The position numbers and the translations under genes are program-made. The notes under the pieces are model-generated. The model saw only the letters and a program-made list of their open reading frames with translations. It had not been told where the DNA came from and did not search any database. This document shows, in pieces, positions 26,301 through 34,482 of a stretch of 64,000 bases of DNA (positions are counted from its first letter, which is position 1; every line of letters begins with the position of its first letter). Source of the DNA: Pelecanus crispus (lineage: Eukaryota > Chordata > Aves > Pelecaniformes > Pelecanidae); NCBI RefSeq assembly GCF_030463565.1, contig NC_134660.1:4105501-4169500 (forward strand), given 5' to 3'.

Positions 26301-27987
26301 TGAGCTCCCTGTCTGTGGTTCCAGCGTCCCTCTGTCCATCCCTGCATGGCTGGGGGCTGCTGCCCTGCCTTCAGCCTCCTGTCCCTCCGTGTCACTTTGT
26401 CCCAGGGCCACCTTTCATGGCAGGTCCTGGAGGAGCCCACACCATGGTGGCCTGGCTCAGGTGTTACAGATGTGTGTGGGGTTTGCCTGGCCCGAGGGTT
26501 CCCCAGATTCAGCTTTTCGGGTCGTGCTGGCCAGCTGTTCACCCTTGGATGCTCCCGCTCTGCCCCAAGGTCCCCAGCCGCGCTGCAATATCTGCAGCAG
26601 ATGCTGGGTGCCTACCCAGACACCGCATCAGCTTGCCGAAAAAAGGCTGAAGGGGCACTTGGGTGCTCTTGGGTGTTCTGCCAAGTTGGCAGTGGCTGGA
26701 CCTGGTGGCAATCTTCCCACCACACAGGAAGACGCGTTTCCTTCCTGCTGCAGGGCACGCTGTGCCCCCCGGTCCCCGTGGGATCTGGAGGGCTTTGAGG
26801 CGGTATGGCAGCCCTTGGGGCACGGGGGTGATGCTGGGGTCCCTGAACGCACATAACGGCTGCACTGACCCCCCCGCACCCCTACACTAGCTATATGGGG
26901 CGGCAGGTATATGTCCGAGCTGCATGCAGTGCCGTGGCCATGCCCCCCGCACTGGGGCAGCCAGCAGCTCCCTGGGCACAGCAAGAGCCGGGGAAACCTC
27001 TGCAGCCTGCCCAGGCACCACGATTCCCTGGCCCGTGCCGGGCAGGGGTTGTGCAGCAGCTCACCCAACCGAGAGCAGCCCAGGGAGCTTGAACTCCTTG
27101 CCCCACTGAATCCAGCGTAAAGATATGCAAACCCTCAGCCAGACATGCACATGCCTGCGGGATGCACACAGCATCGCTCCCCGCCGCGGCTCTGCCCGCA
27201 TGTAGCTGGGCTGATGGCAAATTCCCCAGAGCCTGGAGCGCTTCCCCAAAGCCGGCTTCATCCCCAGGGGCTGGGGACACAGGGACTGGGGTGGCAGCCG
27301 CGGTCCTGATGCCACCCTGTTGCTTGTGCACACTTTGGGCTCCTGGTGTCTGCCCCAAACCAAAAGCCCCCAGTGCCGGGACGCGGTGGAGCTGCGGCAT
27401 GGCACAGCGCTGGGACGTGGTGGCAGCAGGCAGGGACGGGGACAGGGACACTTGACACCTGACCCCAGGCTGGGAAGGGGGGGAAGGAAAGTGGAAGGTG
27501 CTGGGAGGAGGGAACCACCTCTAAAAATAACCCGGACTCGGCGCTGGGACCAGGGCTGTCACTCCAGGGCAGAGCCTCTCCGAGGGCCAATTTGGGGCAA
27601 ACCCCTGCGGTTCCCAGACTACAATCCCAGCCCTGGTTTGCCATCCTGGGGTGCCAAGACAGGAGCCAGAGAGGAGGAAGGGGACCACGCCAAGTGTCCC
27701 CACCATGCCCCAGCCCCCCCCAGTCCCCGGTGCTGGGGACACCCCCACGGTGGCATCGCCCCCGTCCCACCACCCACCTGCGCAGCGGCAGTTTCAGCTG
27801 TCAGGTTGGTGTTGTATTCCCAGCTGGCCGAGACGCTCTCGAAGAGGACGATCTCAGCCGTGCTGTTGTAGGCGTTGGCGAATTCGGCGGCCCCTTGCTC
27901 GTTGGCTTTACTGTTGGGGGGCTCGAGGCCGGGCCGAAGGGCACCCGCCAGGCTCAGCCACAGCAGCAGCCCCAGTGCCGGGGGCAT
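11140..27987 (-). CDS. ACE: Angiotensin-converting enzyme, somatic two-domain form (complete, 25 coding exons)
   Basis: Type I membrane zinc dipeptidyl carboxypeptidase that converts angiotensin I to angiotensin II and degrades bradykinin on the cell surface. The exons listed separately total 3843 nt, giving 1280 residues plus TAA, and all junctions are GT-AG with matching phases. Residues 1 to about 18 form the signal peptide. The N domain has HEMGH at 375-379 and the third zinc ligand E403. The C domain has HEMGH at 973-977 and E1001. The transmembrane helix is about 1243-1265, with a 14-residue cytosolic tail. Exon lengths mirror each other between domains (144, 192, 98, 173, 224, 145, 99, 123), the mark of the ancestral internal duplication. 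KCNH6 lies downstream on the same strand and CYB561 is divergent upstream. The mammalian testis-specific exon was not recognised. Introns are short except intron 1 (3.2 kb). Confidence 0.98.
11616..11803 (-). CDS. ACE: ACE exon 24 (mammalian 25)
   Basis: Residues 1153-1215: [20 protein letters not shown], ending [14 protein letters not shown]. 188 nt as in mammals; end of the C domain, before the stalk. Confidence 0.96.
12381..12503 (-). CDS. ACE: ACE exon 23 (mammalian 24)
   Basis: Residues 1112-1152: [20 protein letters not shown] then [17 protein letters not shown]. 123 nt; donor GG/GTAGGT. Confidence 0.96.
12504..12920 (-). other. ACE: ACE intron 22
   Basis: 417 bp, with no repeat or second exon seen. 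The other ACE introns of 290-580 bp, for example 11804-12380, 13830-14297, 14471-14763, 14862-15205, 16061-16456, 16616-16917 and 21278-21809, are likewise unremarkable. Confidence 0.8.
12921..13019 (-). CDS. ACE: ACE exon 22 (mammalian 23)
   Basis: Residues 1079-1111: [20 protein letters not shown] then [13 protein letters not shown]. 99 nt. Confidence 0.96.
13223..13367 (-). CDS. ACE: ACE exon 21 (mammalian 22)
   Basis: Residues 1031-1078: [20 protein letters not shown] then [11 protein letters not shown]. 145 nt. Confidence 0.96.
13606..13829 (-). CDS. ACE: ACE exon 20 (mammalian 21): C-domain zinc site
   Basis: Residues 956-1030. HEMGH at 973-977 (catalytic Glu974) and third zinc ligand E1001 in FHEAIGD. 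Intact. 224 nt, closely similar to exon 8. Confidence 0.97.
14298..14470 (-). CDS. ACE: ACE exon 19 (mammalian 20)
   Basis: Residues 899-955 plus two bases: [20 protein letters not shown], later [16 protein letters not shown]. 173 nt. Confidence 0.96.
14764..14861 (-). CDS. ACE: ACE exon 18 (mammalian 19)
   Basis: Residues 866-898: [20 protein letters not shown] then [12 protein letters not shown]. 98 nt. Confidence 0.95.
15206..15397 (-). CDS. ACE: ACE exon 17 (mammalian 18)
   Basis: Residues 802-865, with [19 protein letters not shown] and [16 protein letters not shown], ending GPIPAHLLG. 192 nt. Confidence 0.96.
15629..15772 (-). CDS. ACE: ACE exon 16 (mammalian 17)
   Basis: Residues 754-801: [20 protein letters not shown] then WRDASGKKI. 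144 nt. The donor AATG/GTCAGT is weaker than its neighbours but valid. Confidence 0.95.
15973..16060 (-). CDS. ACE: ACE exon 15 (mammalian 16)
   Basis: Residues 725-753: [20 protein letters not shown]. 88 nt, the C-domain partner of exon 3. Confidence 0.95.
16457..16615 (-). CDS. ACE: ACE exon 14 (mammalian 15)
   Basis: Residues 672-724, [20 protein letters not shown] and onward. 159 nt, phase 0 at both ends. Confidence 0.95.
16918..17054 (-). CDS. ACE: ACE exon 13 (mammalian exon 14): C-domain start
   Basis: Residues 626-671, [20 protein letters not shown] and onward to an NTNIT sequon. Acceptor TTCTCTAG at 17056-17055, donor ATG/GTATGG. 137 nt as in mammals. It is the first exon shared with mammalian germinal ACE. 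Confidence 0.95.
17055..17590 (-). other. ACE: ACE intron 12, position of the mammalian testis promoter and exon 13
   Basis: In mammals this intron holds the germinal ACE promoter and first exon. Here I see no TATA or CRE-like motif and no Met-led Ser/Thr-rich peptide with a signal sequence spliced in frame to the next exon. An open frame from an ATG at 17295 does read through the acceptor in frame with exon 13, but it lacks a signal peptide. Confidence 0.6.
17591..17802 (-). CDS. ACE: ACE exon 12: end of N domain
   Basis: Residues 555-625 plus one base, ending [11 protein letters not shown]. Contains [13 protein letters not shown]. It is followed by the interdomain linker. 212 nt. Confidence 0.95.
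18119..18260. repeat. Intronic repeat copy A (ACE intron 11)
   Basis: The order is atgtatttccatccatccat, then a ccttcc-rich pyrimidine tract, then gcacaccatcagcttcc and a gattgtccc-type end. The same order of motifs occurs in intron 9 at 18839-19032, so the two are diverged copies of one intronic segment, 0.7 kb apart. Confidence 0.7.
18276..18398 (-). CDS. ACE: ACE exon 11
   Basis: Residues 514-554: [19 protein letters not shown], the helix carrying substrate- and chloride-contact residues in this family. 123 nt. Confidence 0.96.
18630..18728 (-). CDS. ACE: ACE exon 10
   Basis: Residues 481-513: [20 protein letters not shown] then [13 protein letters not shown]. 99 nt. Confidence 0.96.
18839..19032. 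repeat. Intronic repeat copy B with expanded TCCA/CCCA microsatellite (ACE intron 9)
   Basis: Begins atgtatttccatccagccat and expands into ccatccacc-type tetranucleotides (18841-18924). It then repeats the pyrimidine tract and the gcacacccccagcttcc and gactgtcc end seen in copy A at 18119-18260. Confidence 0.7.
19039..19183 (-). CDS. ACE: ACE exon 9
   Basis: Residues 433-480: [20 protein letters not shown] then DQWRW. 145 nt, with the same length and motifs as the C-domain exon at 13223-13367. Confidence 0.96.
19184..20588 (-). other. ACE: ACE intron 8
   Basis: 1405 bp, with no coding similarity. Part of it (19825-19935) resembles the tail of an old amniote SINE. Confidence 0.75.
19825..19935 (+). 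repeat. Possible old amniote SINE/LINE tail
   Basis: A cttgaggcagggaccatctg word, then tgtttatgcagcatcagccc and aatg, resembles the gggcaggga...tgtttgtacagca...caatg tail common in reptile and bird ancient repeats. Strongly diverged; recognition only. Confidence 0.3.
20589..20812 (-). CDS. ACE: ACE exon 8: N-domain zinc site
   Basis: Residues 358-432. HEMGH at 375-379 supplies two zinc ligands and the catalytic Glu376; E403 in FHEAIGD, 24 residues after the second histidine, is the third ligand. Intact, so the N domain is predicted active. 224 nt. Confidence 0.97.
21105..21277 (-). CDS. ACE: ACE exon 7
   Basis: Residues 301-357 plus two bases. Contains [16 protein letters not shown] and [16 protein letters not shown], the region just before the zinc-site exon. 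173 nt. Confidence 0.96.
21810..21907 (-). CDS. ACE: ACE exon 6
   Basis: Residues 268-300, [18 protein letters not shown] and onward. Donor CAG/GTGATG, phase 0. 98 nt. Confidence 0.95.
22068..22259 (-). CDS. ACE: ACE exon 5
   Basis: Residues 204-267, with [19 protein letters not shown] and [14 protein letters not shown], ending GPIPAHLLG. 192 nt, identical in length to its C-domain partner at 15206-15397. Confidence 0.96.
22512..22655 (-). CDS. ACE: ACE exon 4
   Basis: Residues 156-203, with [19 protein letters not shown], a conserved lid and helix motif of the peptidase. 144 nt, phase 1 at both ends. Confidence 0.95.
22902..22989 (-). CDS. ACE: ACE exon 3
   Basis: Residues 127-155 plus one base: [18 protein letters not shown] followed by a C-x9-C-like disulfide region. 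It is two codons shorter than the human exon as I recall it, and now equals the paired C-domain exon (88 nt). Confidence 0.95.
22990..24381 (-). other. ACE: ACE intron 2
   Basis: 1392 bp. A short GT run (about 23077-23092) and an A11 run (about 23347) are the only repeats seen; no coding similarity. Confidence 0.75.
24382..24549 (-). CDS. ACE: ACE exon 2
   Basis: Residues 71-126, helical N-domain segment including [19 protein letters not shown]. Acceptor CTGTGCAG, donor CAG/GTAGGG. The 168-nt length equals the mammalian exon. Confidence 0.95.
24550..27777 (-). other. ACE: ACE intron 1
   Basis: 3228 bp, the longest ACE intron. Two AT-rich islands (about 24955-25095 and 25461-25555) stand out from GC-rich surroundings and could be regulatory. 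Several ORFs over 100 codons on both strands have no recognisable similarity. Confidence 0.7.
27778..27987 (-). CDS. ACE: ACE exon 1: signal peptide and N-domain start
   Basis: Residues 1-70, starting [16 protein letters not shown], a clear hydrophobic signal peptide. N-glycosylation sequons follow at N41 (NST) and N61 (NLT). Ends CAG/GTGGGT, phase 0. It is 13 codons shorter than I recall for human exon 1, mostly in the signal region. Confidence 0.95.
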
Positions 27988-28064
27988 CGTGGTGGGAGCG
28001 GTGCACGGAGGCGGGGGGCCCCGTTCGGTGTCTTGCGAGATAGCGTTGCCTCCGCTGCCGGCTG

Positions 28065-28072
28065 CTTATAAG
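28065..28072 (-). promoter_or_regulatory. ACE: ACE core promoter, TATA-like element
   Basis: CTTATAAG lies about 78 bp upstream of the ACE ATG, leaving room for a start site near 28040 and a 5'UTR of about 50 nt. Mammalian somatic ACE also has a TATA-type core promoter. The position is plausible but untested. Confidence 0.6.
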
Positions 28073-29944
28073 CCAGCAGCCTCCGCGCAAACCCTGCCCA
28101 CCGAGCCTGCCTCTCCTCGCAGATAAGACCGGAGCATTTCGCTCTCCCTTCGGCGGCTCCCGGGCTTGTGGGAAGGAGCAAGGAGCGAGCGCTGCCTTGG
28201 GGTGCAAAGTCCCTTTAGCGCCTGGCTGCGTCTGGAGGGGAGAGTAAGGGGCTGGGACAGCAGAGAGGGAAGGAGATGGAGGAGAATCAAGGGAAAGGCA
28301 GAAAAAAGAGAAAGGAGGAGAAAGGCTGGGGTGGACGGGGTGGGTGGGAGGCAGCTCCATCCCTGCAGTGTCCCAGTCCCCTCCCGGCTCGGCGCAGGGG
28401 GATCCAGCTCAACCGGAGCATGGCGCTGGGCAGGACATCCCCTCCCCATGCCGGCATCACGTGGCGAGCACCCCTCGGCACTGCCCTGGCCACCCGCCAC
28501 AGGGCACGAGGGTGAGCGTGGCGGGGGAAGCGCTCACTTGGGGAGCTGCCAAGGTCCATCCCCTGCTGCCTCTTGCCAAAGTGACCCTTCCCGGCAAAAC
28601 CATCTTTTTTTCAGAGAAACGGGGTATTTCTGCTGGCTGTGAAGGAAATCCCATCATACCACACCAAGTGTTTTGGACTTGGAGGAATTAAGCTGATGAC
28701 AAATGAGTAACAAAAAGTTCCTTCAAAATGAAAACTAGACCCATGTCGGTGGGCTTGAAAGTTCCTTTTTTTTTTTTTTTTTTTTCTTTTTAATTATCTA
28801 AATCCCTTTCCACCAGGGCCTGGCCCCAGCCCTGGTATCTGCACCTAGGCTGAGCTTAAGCCCTGGTTTGGCTGAGTCCATCACCCCTCGCCGGGACCAC
28901 CAACCCGTGGGGACACAGTGGACACCTGCTATGGAGCAGAGAGCTTTTTTTGGGGGGGACAGAGGGAAACCCCTTGACTTGTTGCCCCCCCGGGCACTGC
29001 AGAGCAGCTGGGCACCGCCACAGCACCTCAGCGTGAGCCCACGGGGTGACGCCATGGGGATAGCATGGCCCCTTGACAAGGGACGAATCCTCCTGCCAGG
29101 GCTGGGGACCCTACGGGGTTTGCAGAGCCATTTCCAAAATAAAAAAGAAAGGGATTTAGGAGCCTGCAACCCTTTGTTGTGTATTAAGCCTCCCTCCAAA
29201 AATCACAGCTTCCCACCCTGCCCTACCGCCTGCACTGGCTGACGTGGGCACACAACCAACCTTCATCCCCCCCAGCCCCGACCCCATACGGGGGTGCAAC
29301 AGCACTGGCGCTGCCTGCGAGCCTGGATGTCACTGAGCTGGGGGTGAAGCCAGCACCCGCCTAGACCCCCCCTTGCTGATCCCTTTCCTCACTGGCCAGT
29401 TTCCCCCCAGGTCTGTGAAACTCCAGTTTACTGGGAAGTTGGAAAAAATGTTTGGATTGGCTCCAATTTGGCTGGTGACCAAGCACCGATGAATGGAGAT
29501 TTCCTGCATCCCGCCAGCCTCTGTTCCCAGCTACACCGGGGAGGGGGTTTCCCGGCTCCAGGGTGTTGAGGCACAGCCTCCGACGCTGGTGGGCGTCTCG
29601 GGTGAGCAGCACAGCCAAAGTGGGCTCTGCAATCTCAGTGCGGTGCTGGCATCTGGAAATCCCAGCAAGGGAGGCCTTTTCCAAGGTTGGTGTTTCTGAT
29701 GGGTGACCCTGCACGGGAAGGGCAGCTCTCCATCATTTGGCATGGGATCATCTTCTGAGGCTGGCGCAAGAGGGGCTGATGTTGCTGCTGTGGGACTTTG
29801 CGTTGGGCAAGAGGTCCTCTCAATGGCTGCATCTCCAAGGATGCCTGCAGCTCTGTGGCACCCTGTCCTATAAAGCTCCAGCTGGGATCAGGCAGAAGAA
29901 CATCCTACATGCAGGAGAGTTCTGGCAAGTGAGGTGGCTGTTGG
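28073..29944. other. Upstream region of ACE, no gene seen
   Basis: No exon-like ORF was recognised. There is a pyrimidine tract with a run of about 21 T (about 28767-28796). The first 600 bp are the likely proximal promoter of ACE, but no specific factor site could be assigned with confidence. Confidence 0.6.
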
Positions 29945-29989
29945 CCCAGGAAGGCAGGTGAGATGCCTGCAAACTTGAAGATGCCCCAG

Positions 29990-30563
29990 TGTCCTGGTTT
30001 CAGCTGGGATAGAGTTAATTTTCTTCCTAGCAGCAGGCATAGTGCTGTGTTTTGGATTTAGTAGGAGAAGAATGTTGATAACATGCTGATGTTTTTAGTT
30101 GTTGCTGAGTACTGCTTATGCTAGTCAAGGACTTTTTCAGCTTCCCATGCTCTGCCAGGCGCACAAGAAACTGGGAGGGGGCACAGCCAGAATAGTTGAT
30201 CCAAACTGACCAAAGGGCTGTTCCATACCATATGACGTCATGCTCAGTATATAAACTGGGGGGAGGGGGTGGCCAGGGAGCAGCGATCGCTGCTCGGGAA
30301 CTGTCTGGGTGTCGGTCAGCGGGTGGTGAGCAATTGCATTGTGCATCACTTGCTTTGTGTATCATTATTATTATTATCATTATTATACTGTTACTATTAG
30401 CATTACTATTTTACTTTATTTCAATTATTAAACTGTTCTTATCTCAACCCAGGAGTGTTTCTCACTCTTACTCCTCCGATTCTCTTCCCCATCCCATCGG
30501 GGTAGGGGGAGTGAGCGAGCGGCTGCGTGGTGCTTAGTTGCTGGCTGGGGCTAAACCACGACA
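29990..30563 (+). mobile_element. Solo LTR of an avian endogenous retrovirus (574 bp)
   Basis: Starts TGTCCTGGTTTCAGC and ends CACGACA (TG...CA termini). It is flanked by a perfect 5-bp target duplication CCCAG at 29985-29989 and 30564-30568. Inside, in plus orientation, are a CRE palindrome TGACGTCA (30233-30240), TATATAAA (30248-30255), an 18-bp palindrome (30278-30295), an ATT-rich stretch and ATTAAA (30427-30432). No internal viral genes or second LTR are nearby, so it is a recombination-derived solo LTR. It resembles an LTR type that I recall as abundant in neoavian genomes; the family name is not assigned. Confidence 0.9.
30233..30255 (+). promoter_or_regulatory. LTR promoter core: CRE plus TATA
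   Basis: A perfect cAMP-response palindrome TGACGTCA is followed 7 bp later by TATATAAA. Transcription would run toward CYB561. Whether it is active is unknown. Confidence 0.6.
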
Positions 30564-30605
30564 CCCAGGAAGGCAGGTGAGATGCCTACAGGCTTGAAGA
30601 TGTCC

Positions 30606-33600
30606 ATTGGTGCCTCTGTGCTGCCCTGAATCCATGCTGTGCCCAAGCACCCACCAAGGACGGGCTCAGAGACACCCATGGGACACCCTGCAGAGCAGGG
30701 GGACCAGTCCCTCTCTCCCCATCCCTCTCAGGGGTTCCAGGGTGGGTGATGGGTGCCCATCTGCTGCCAGCATGCAGGCTGCCCAGGGCTGCTGGCACCA
30801 CAGACCAGAGGGACAGGAGGTATCAAAGGATGTGAAAAATGTGTTGCCACGGCAATGGATGCTGAACCGCTCACGGGGACGCGAGCTCAGGGGATGCCGG
30901 GTGAGATGTGGTGTCCCCAGTGGCTGCCCTGGCCTGGGAGGATGCTTCCCATCGGCTTGCATCGCCATCCCAGCTGCATGGCGAGGTTGTCCTCCCCTCC
31001 CCGGAGTGCACGTGCATGGACATGTGTGCGATGGCCGGACCGCCACGGCAGCGTGGCGGAGGGGGTGCAGCCGTGGCTGTGCCTCATTTCTGAAGGAGCA
31101 CAACTTGGTCTCAGCATTTTGGATAAGCTCCTTGGCTTGCCAGACCTGTAAAATCTCCCTGCCCACTGCCGGCAGTTCTGGCGGGGACACCCACTGGTGC
31201 AGGCCCTGGCCCCAGAGTCCCCAAAATAAGGAAATAAGGAGTTTGACAGCAAATATTTCTTAGGGGAGCTGTAAGGGATCAGCCGTGGTAGCAGTGTGAT
31301 GGGAGATGGTGAGCAGGGGTGTTTGTGGGAAGGAGCAGGTATTTGGGGATGGTTCTGGTGCTGGATGGGAAGATTTGGTGATTTTTCTGGGTATATCCCA
31401 GCCCTATGGCCTCTGCCTGGGGATGCTCAAGCCCATTTTTCCCTTCTTTTATTATAAACCACATTTTTGGCTTCCCCATCGATTTCTCAAAGCGTTCAAG
31501 GGTGCTTCAAAGCTCCTGTCTTATTGATCGCTCTGTTTGAGCAACCAAGGAGCTTCCGGAGGGGAGAGAAAGGATTCCTTCCTCATTTAAACCTCCAAAA
31601 AGAGATTATTTCATTGGGTGTGCAGCTTTGTGTGTTACTTTTCCTGATGGCTGTGGTTTTGTGGGCATGACGGCTCCTGTGCCCGTTGGTACAAATCACT
31701 GTGTGGAGAATTTTTTTCCTCCCTCTCCAGACCCCAAGTTTAAAGGCTCCTGCTTTATTTCCTGATGAATTCAATCAATTATCATAGCATGTAATTCGCT
31801 AAGCTGCTTTCCCAGATGTGGTGACACAGCCGGGAGGGAGAGGGGAAAAAATCACGTCTCCAGCCCAAATTTTTCATCTAAACAAACAGATTTTTCTGAT
31901 CCTTGCCCACCCAAAAAAAACCCCAAACACCCCAAGCAACTGGTTTTTTGCCATTTATTTCAGATCTGTGATTGCTAAAATAATTATGAACCGTTAGAGT
32001 AAGTGCAGCCCCTCAATGTCACCTGGGCTTGGGGACTTGGATGGCAAGGGGACCCAGGAGTCCTCACTGCAAAATATCTCTGTTGAGGGTTTTTGTCAAC
32101 ACCGCGGGGCTGTTTCCATCTTTTCCCTGGCTAAAGGATGTATTTAAAGCCTGGCGTGTCCCTTCTGCATGGGGACAGGGTGCAATGGGCCATGGGGAGC
32201 TCACCCCCAGCCCCAGAGCAACGATTGCTGCTTTATCACCAGAAGTGCACACTCAGCCCTTGCTGGAGGCTGAACACAGCAGAAACGCTCCTTATCAGCA
32301 CAATTTCTACCCGGGCTCGTAAAAACGCTTCCCAGCACACGCTTTCCCTAGGACAAGGGTTTATGGCCTCGGGGAGGCTGGTCCTGGTGCGGGCTGGCTG
32401 CATGGGGAAGCCCGAGCGGGACAATATGTTTCCCCCAGCCTCAGCGCTGAGCGGCTCGGTGGGGCTGGTGGTGGATGGGAAGGGGATGGAGCTGCGGTTT
32501 CCACTGTAAGATCTCCTCAGGCTCCATCCCCTGGGCTGGGACCAGCACCAGCAGCCTGAGGATGTGCTATGACATTGCAAGGCCCTGAAAATGCAGCGTG
32601 CTGAAGGCAGCTGTTGGCTTAGGGCCCCTAAATGATGCCCACATCTTGGGAGCATTGTAAATAAATTCAAGACCCCAATAGTCAGCTCCTGGGGAGCCCC
32701 CGGCCACAGTGCAGGAGATGTGCCCAGTACCAGGCACGTGGCTGGGACCATCCTGGGGCAAGAAGTAAAAGCCTAGCCAGAAATCATCCCTCATCCTTCA
32801 TCCTTCAGCCCTCCTCCATCATCCCTCATCCCTCCTCCTTCATCTCTCATCCTTCATTCCTCATCCTTCATTCCTCGTCCTTCATCCCTCCATCCCCCCT
32901 TCCTCACCAGCTGGCCAGAGCTGGGCACTGATACAGGGTGAGCAAAGAGGCCAACGTGTTCCCTCCACACCCATCAGCCCAATAAAACATGGCAAAGTCC
33001 ATTATTTCCCCTTTCCCCCGCTTCTTAATAATAGAAAAGAATGCCAGGCAAGTGAGCGTGACTGCTCTGGGAGCATTAATCATCCGCTGCAAGCCCAGTG
33101 CAGGTTATCATGGCTGTTTATCCAAGCTGCTATTAAAAAATTGCCATAAACGCACCTTCAGCCTCTTCTAAAAGAGATTAAGGGTTTGCTCTGGCTGCAC
33201 CGATTGTATCGCCGGCCCAGCTCAGCAAAGTTGTGCTCCTGGAGAGGAGGAGGACAGGGTGGCTTAATCTTGCCAGGAGGAGAACCAGGGTCTTTTCCAG
33301 CTGGGTTGCTCTGATCCCTGGCTCGGGAAGGAGCTGGGTTCCCAGGGGAGCTTCATCCCAGCTGGGAATCACCCATTTTTCAGCCTTCACAAGACCCCAG
33401 GGAATTGGGGACCACCCCCGCAACGTGACCCAGCGGGACAATTTGTGCTTAATCCCGAGCTACCCCACAGCCACTCCCTAGGCAGCCACAGAACCTTCCA
33501 ATAGGACTTTTATTTTTTTCTCTTATATTCAGGGAAAAACTGAATTTTGCCCCAGGTTTGGGGTTTGACGGGGAACCGCAGTGGCTGGGGTTGTTTGAGG

Positions 33601-34015
33601 CAGCAGCTCAGCTCCTCCGAGGCAGCTGGGCTCTTGAATCACAATCCTCTGGGGAGGCATCTTGCAAATTAGCATTTCTTAGCGATAAAAACTTGATTTA
33701 GGAAGGGAAAAAAAGAAAAAAAAAAACCCAAACCAAAAGATGTTAGATCAGCAAAATGGTAATTTGATAATCTCTGGTGGAGGAGGGGAAGCTGCCTGCA
33801 CCAGGGTGGGGGTGAGCAGCGGGGAAGGGCAGGAGCTTCTGGTTTTACCATGAACTATCAGTCGATGACGCTCCTATTGATCCGCAGGTACTTGGCAGCC
33901 CAGGACAAACCCGGAGCAGGTGCCGGGCTCGGCCGATAGCCAGGGAGCTGGAGCAGCACCCACTGAGCCGCTTCGACTCATGGATCTGCAGGAAGCTGTG
34001 GCAGGCCTGAGCCTC
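30606..34015. other. ACE/CYB561 intergenic region, no gene seen
   Basis: No coding similarity was found. It contains a catcctt-type microsatellite (32783-32907) and A- or T-rich patches (about 31910, 33710). An AT-rich block at 32985-33180 with aataat and attaatcat words may be a conserved non-coding element. Confidence 0.6.
32783..32907 (+). repeat. CATCCTT/CATCCCT pyrimidine-rich minisatellite
   Basis: Imperfect repetition of tcatccttcatccctcctcc units, 7-11 bp each, with point variants. Confidence 0.8.
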
Positions 34016-34017
34016 CT

Positions 34018-34482
34018 CAAACATCCCCAAGCATCCCTGAGCATCCCCGAGCAGCCCTGAGCATCCCCTAGCAGCCCCAAGCATCCCTGAGCATCCCCGA
34101 GCATCCCCAAGCAGCCCTGAGCATCCCCGAGCATCCCCAAGCAGCCCCGAGCATCCCTGAGCAGCCCCGAGCATCCCCGAGCATCCCTGAGCATCCCCGA
34201 GCAGCCCCGAGCATCCCTGAGCAGCCCCGAGCAGCCCTGAGCATCCCCGAGCATCCCCAAGTAGCTCTGAGCAGCCCTGAGCATCCCCGAGCATCCCCAA
34301 GCAGCCCTGAGCATCCTTGAGCATCCCCGAGCAGCCCCAAGCATCCCTGAGCATCCCCAAGCATCCCTGAGCATCCCCGAGCAGCCCCGAGCACCCCCAA
34401 GCAGCCCTGAGCATCCCTGAGCATCCCCAAGCAGCCCTGAGCATCCCCGAGCAGCCCCGAGCACCCCCAAGCAGCCCTGAGC
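34018..34482. repeat. 10-bp minisatellite, about 46 copies
   Basis: The unit is gagca(t/g)ccc(c/t), with aagca variants. It stays in register with a 10-base period across about 465 bp. As 10 is not divisible by 3 and no unit contains a stop, three minus-strand frames stay open and give false Gly/Cys/Leu-rich proteins. Confidence 0.95.

Larger units (their letters stand above)
29945..30605. repeat. 40-bp tandem duplication split by the LTR
   Basis: Left unit 29945-29984 and right unit from 30564 to about 30605 both begin cccaggaaggcaggtgagat and end gaagatg with a few differences. If the LTR and one copy of its target duplication are removed, the two units become directly adjacent. This was therefore a two-copy tandem repeat before insertion. 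Confidence 0.85.

Noticed and set aside
29945-30605. 40-bp direct repeats taken as the retroviral target duplication
   Set aside because: Retroviral target duplications are 4-6 bp, and a perfect 5-bp one is present. The longer repeat is older local structure.
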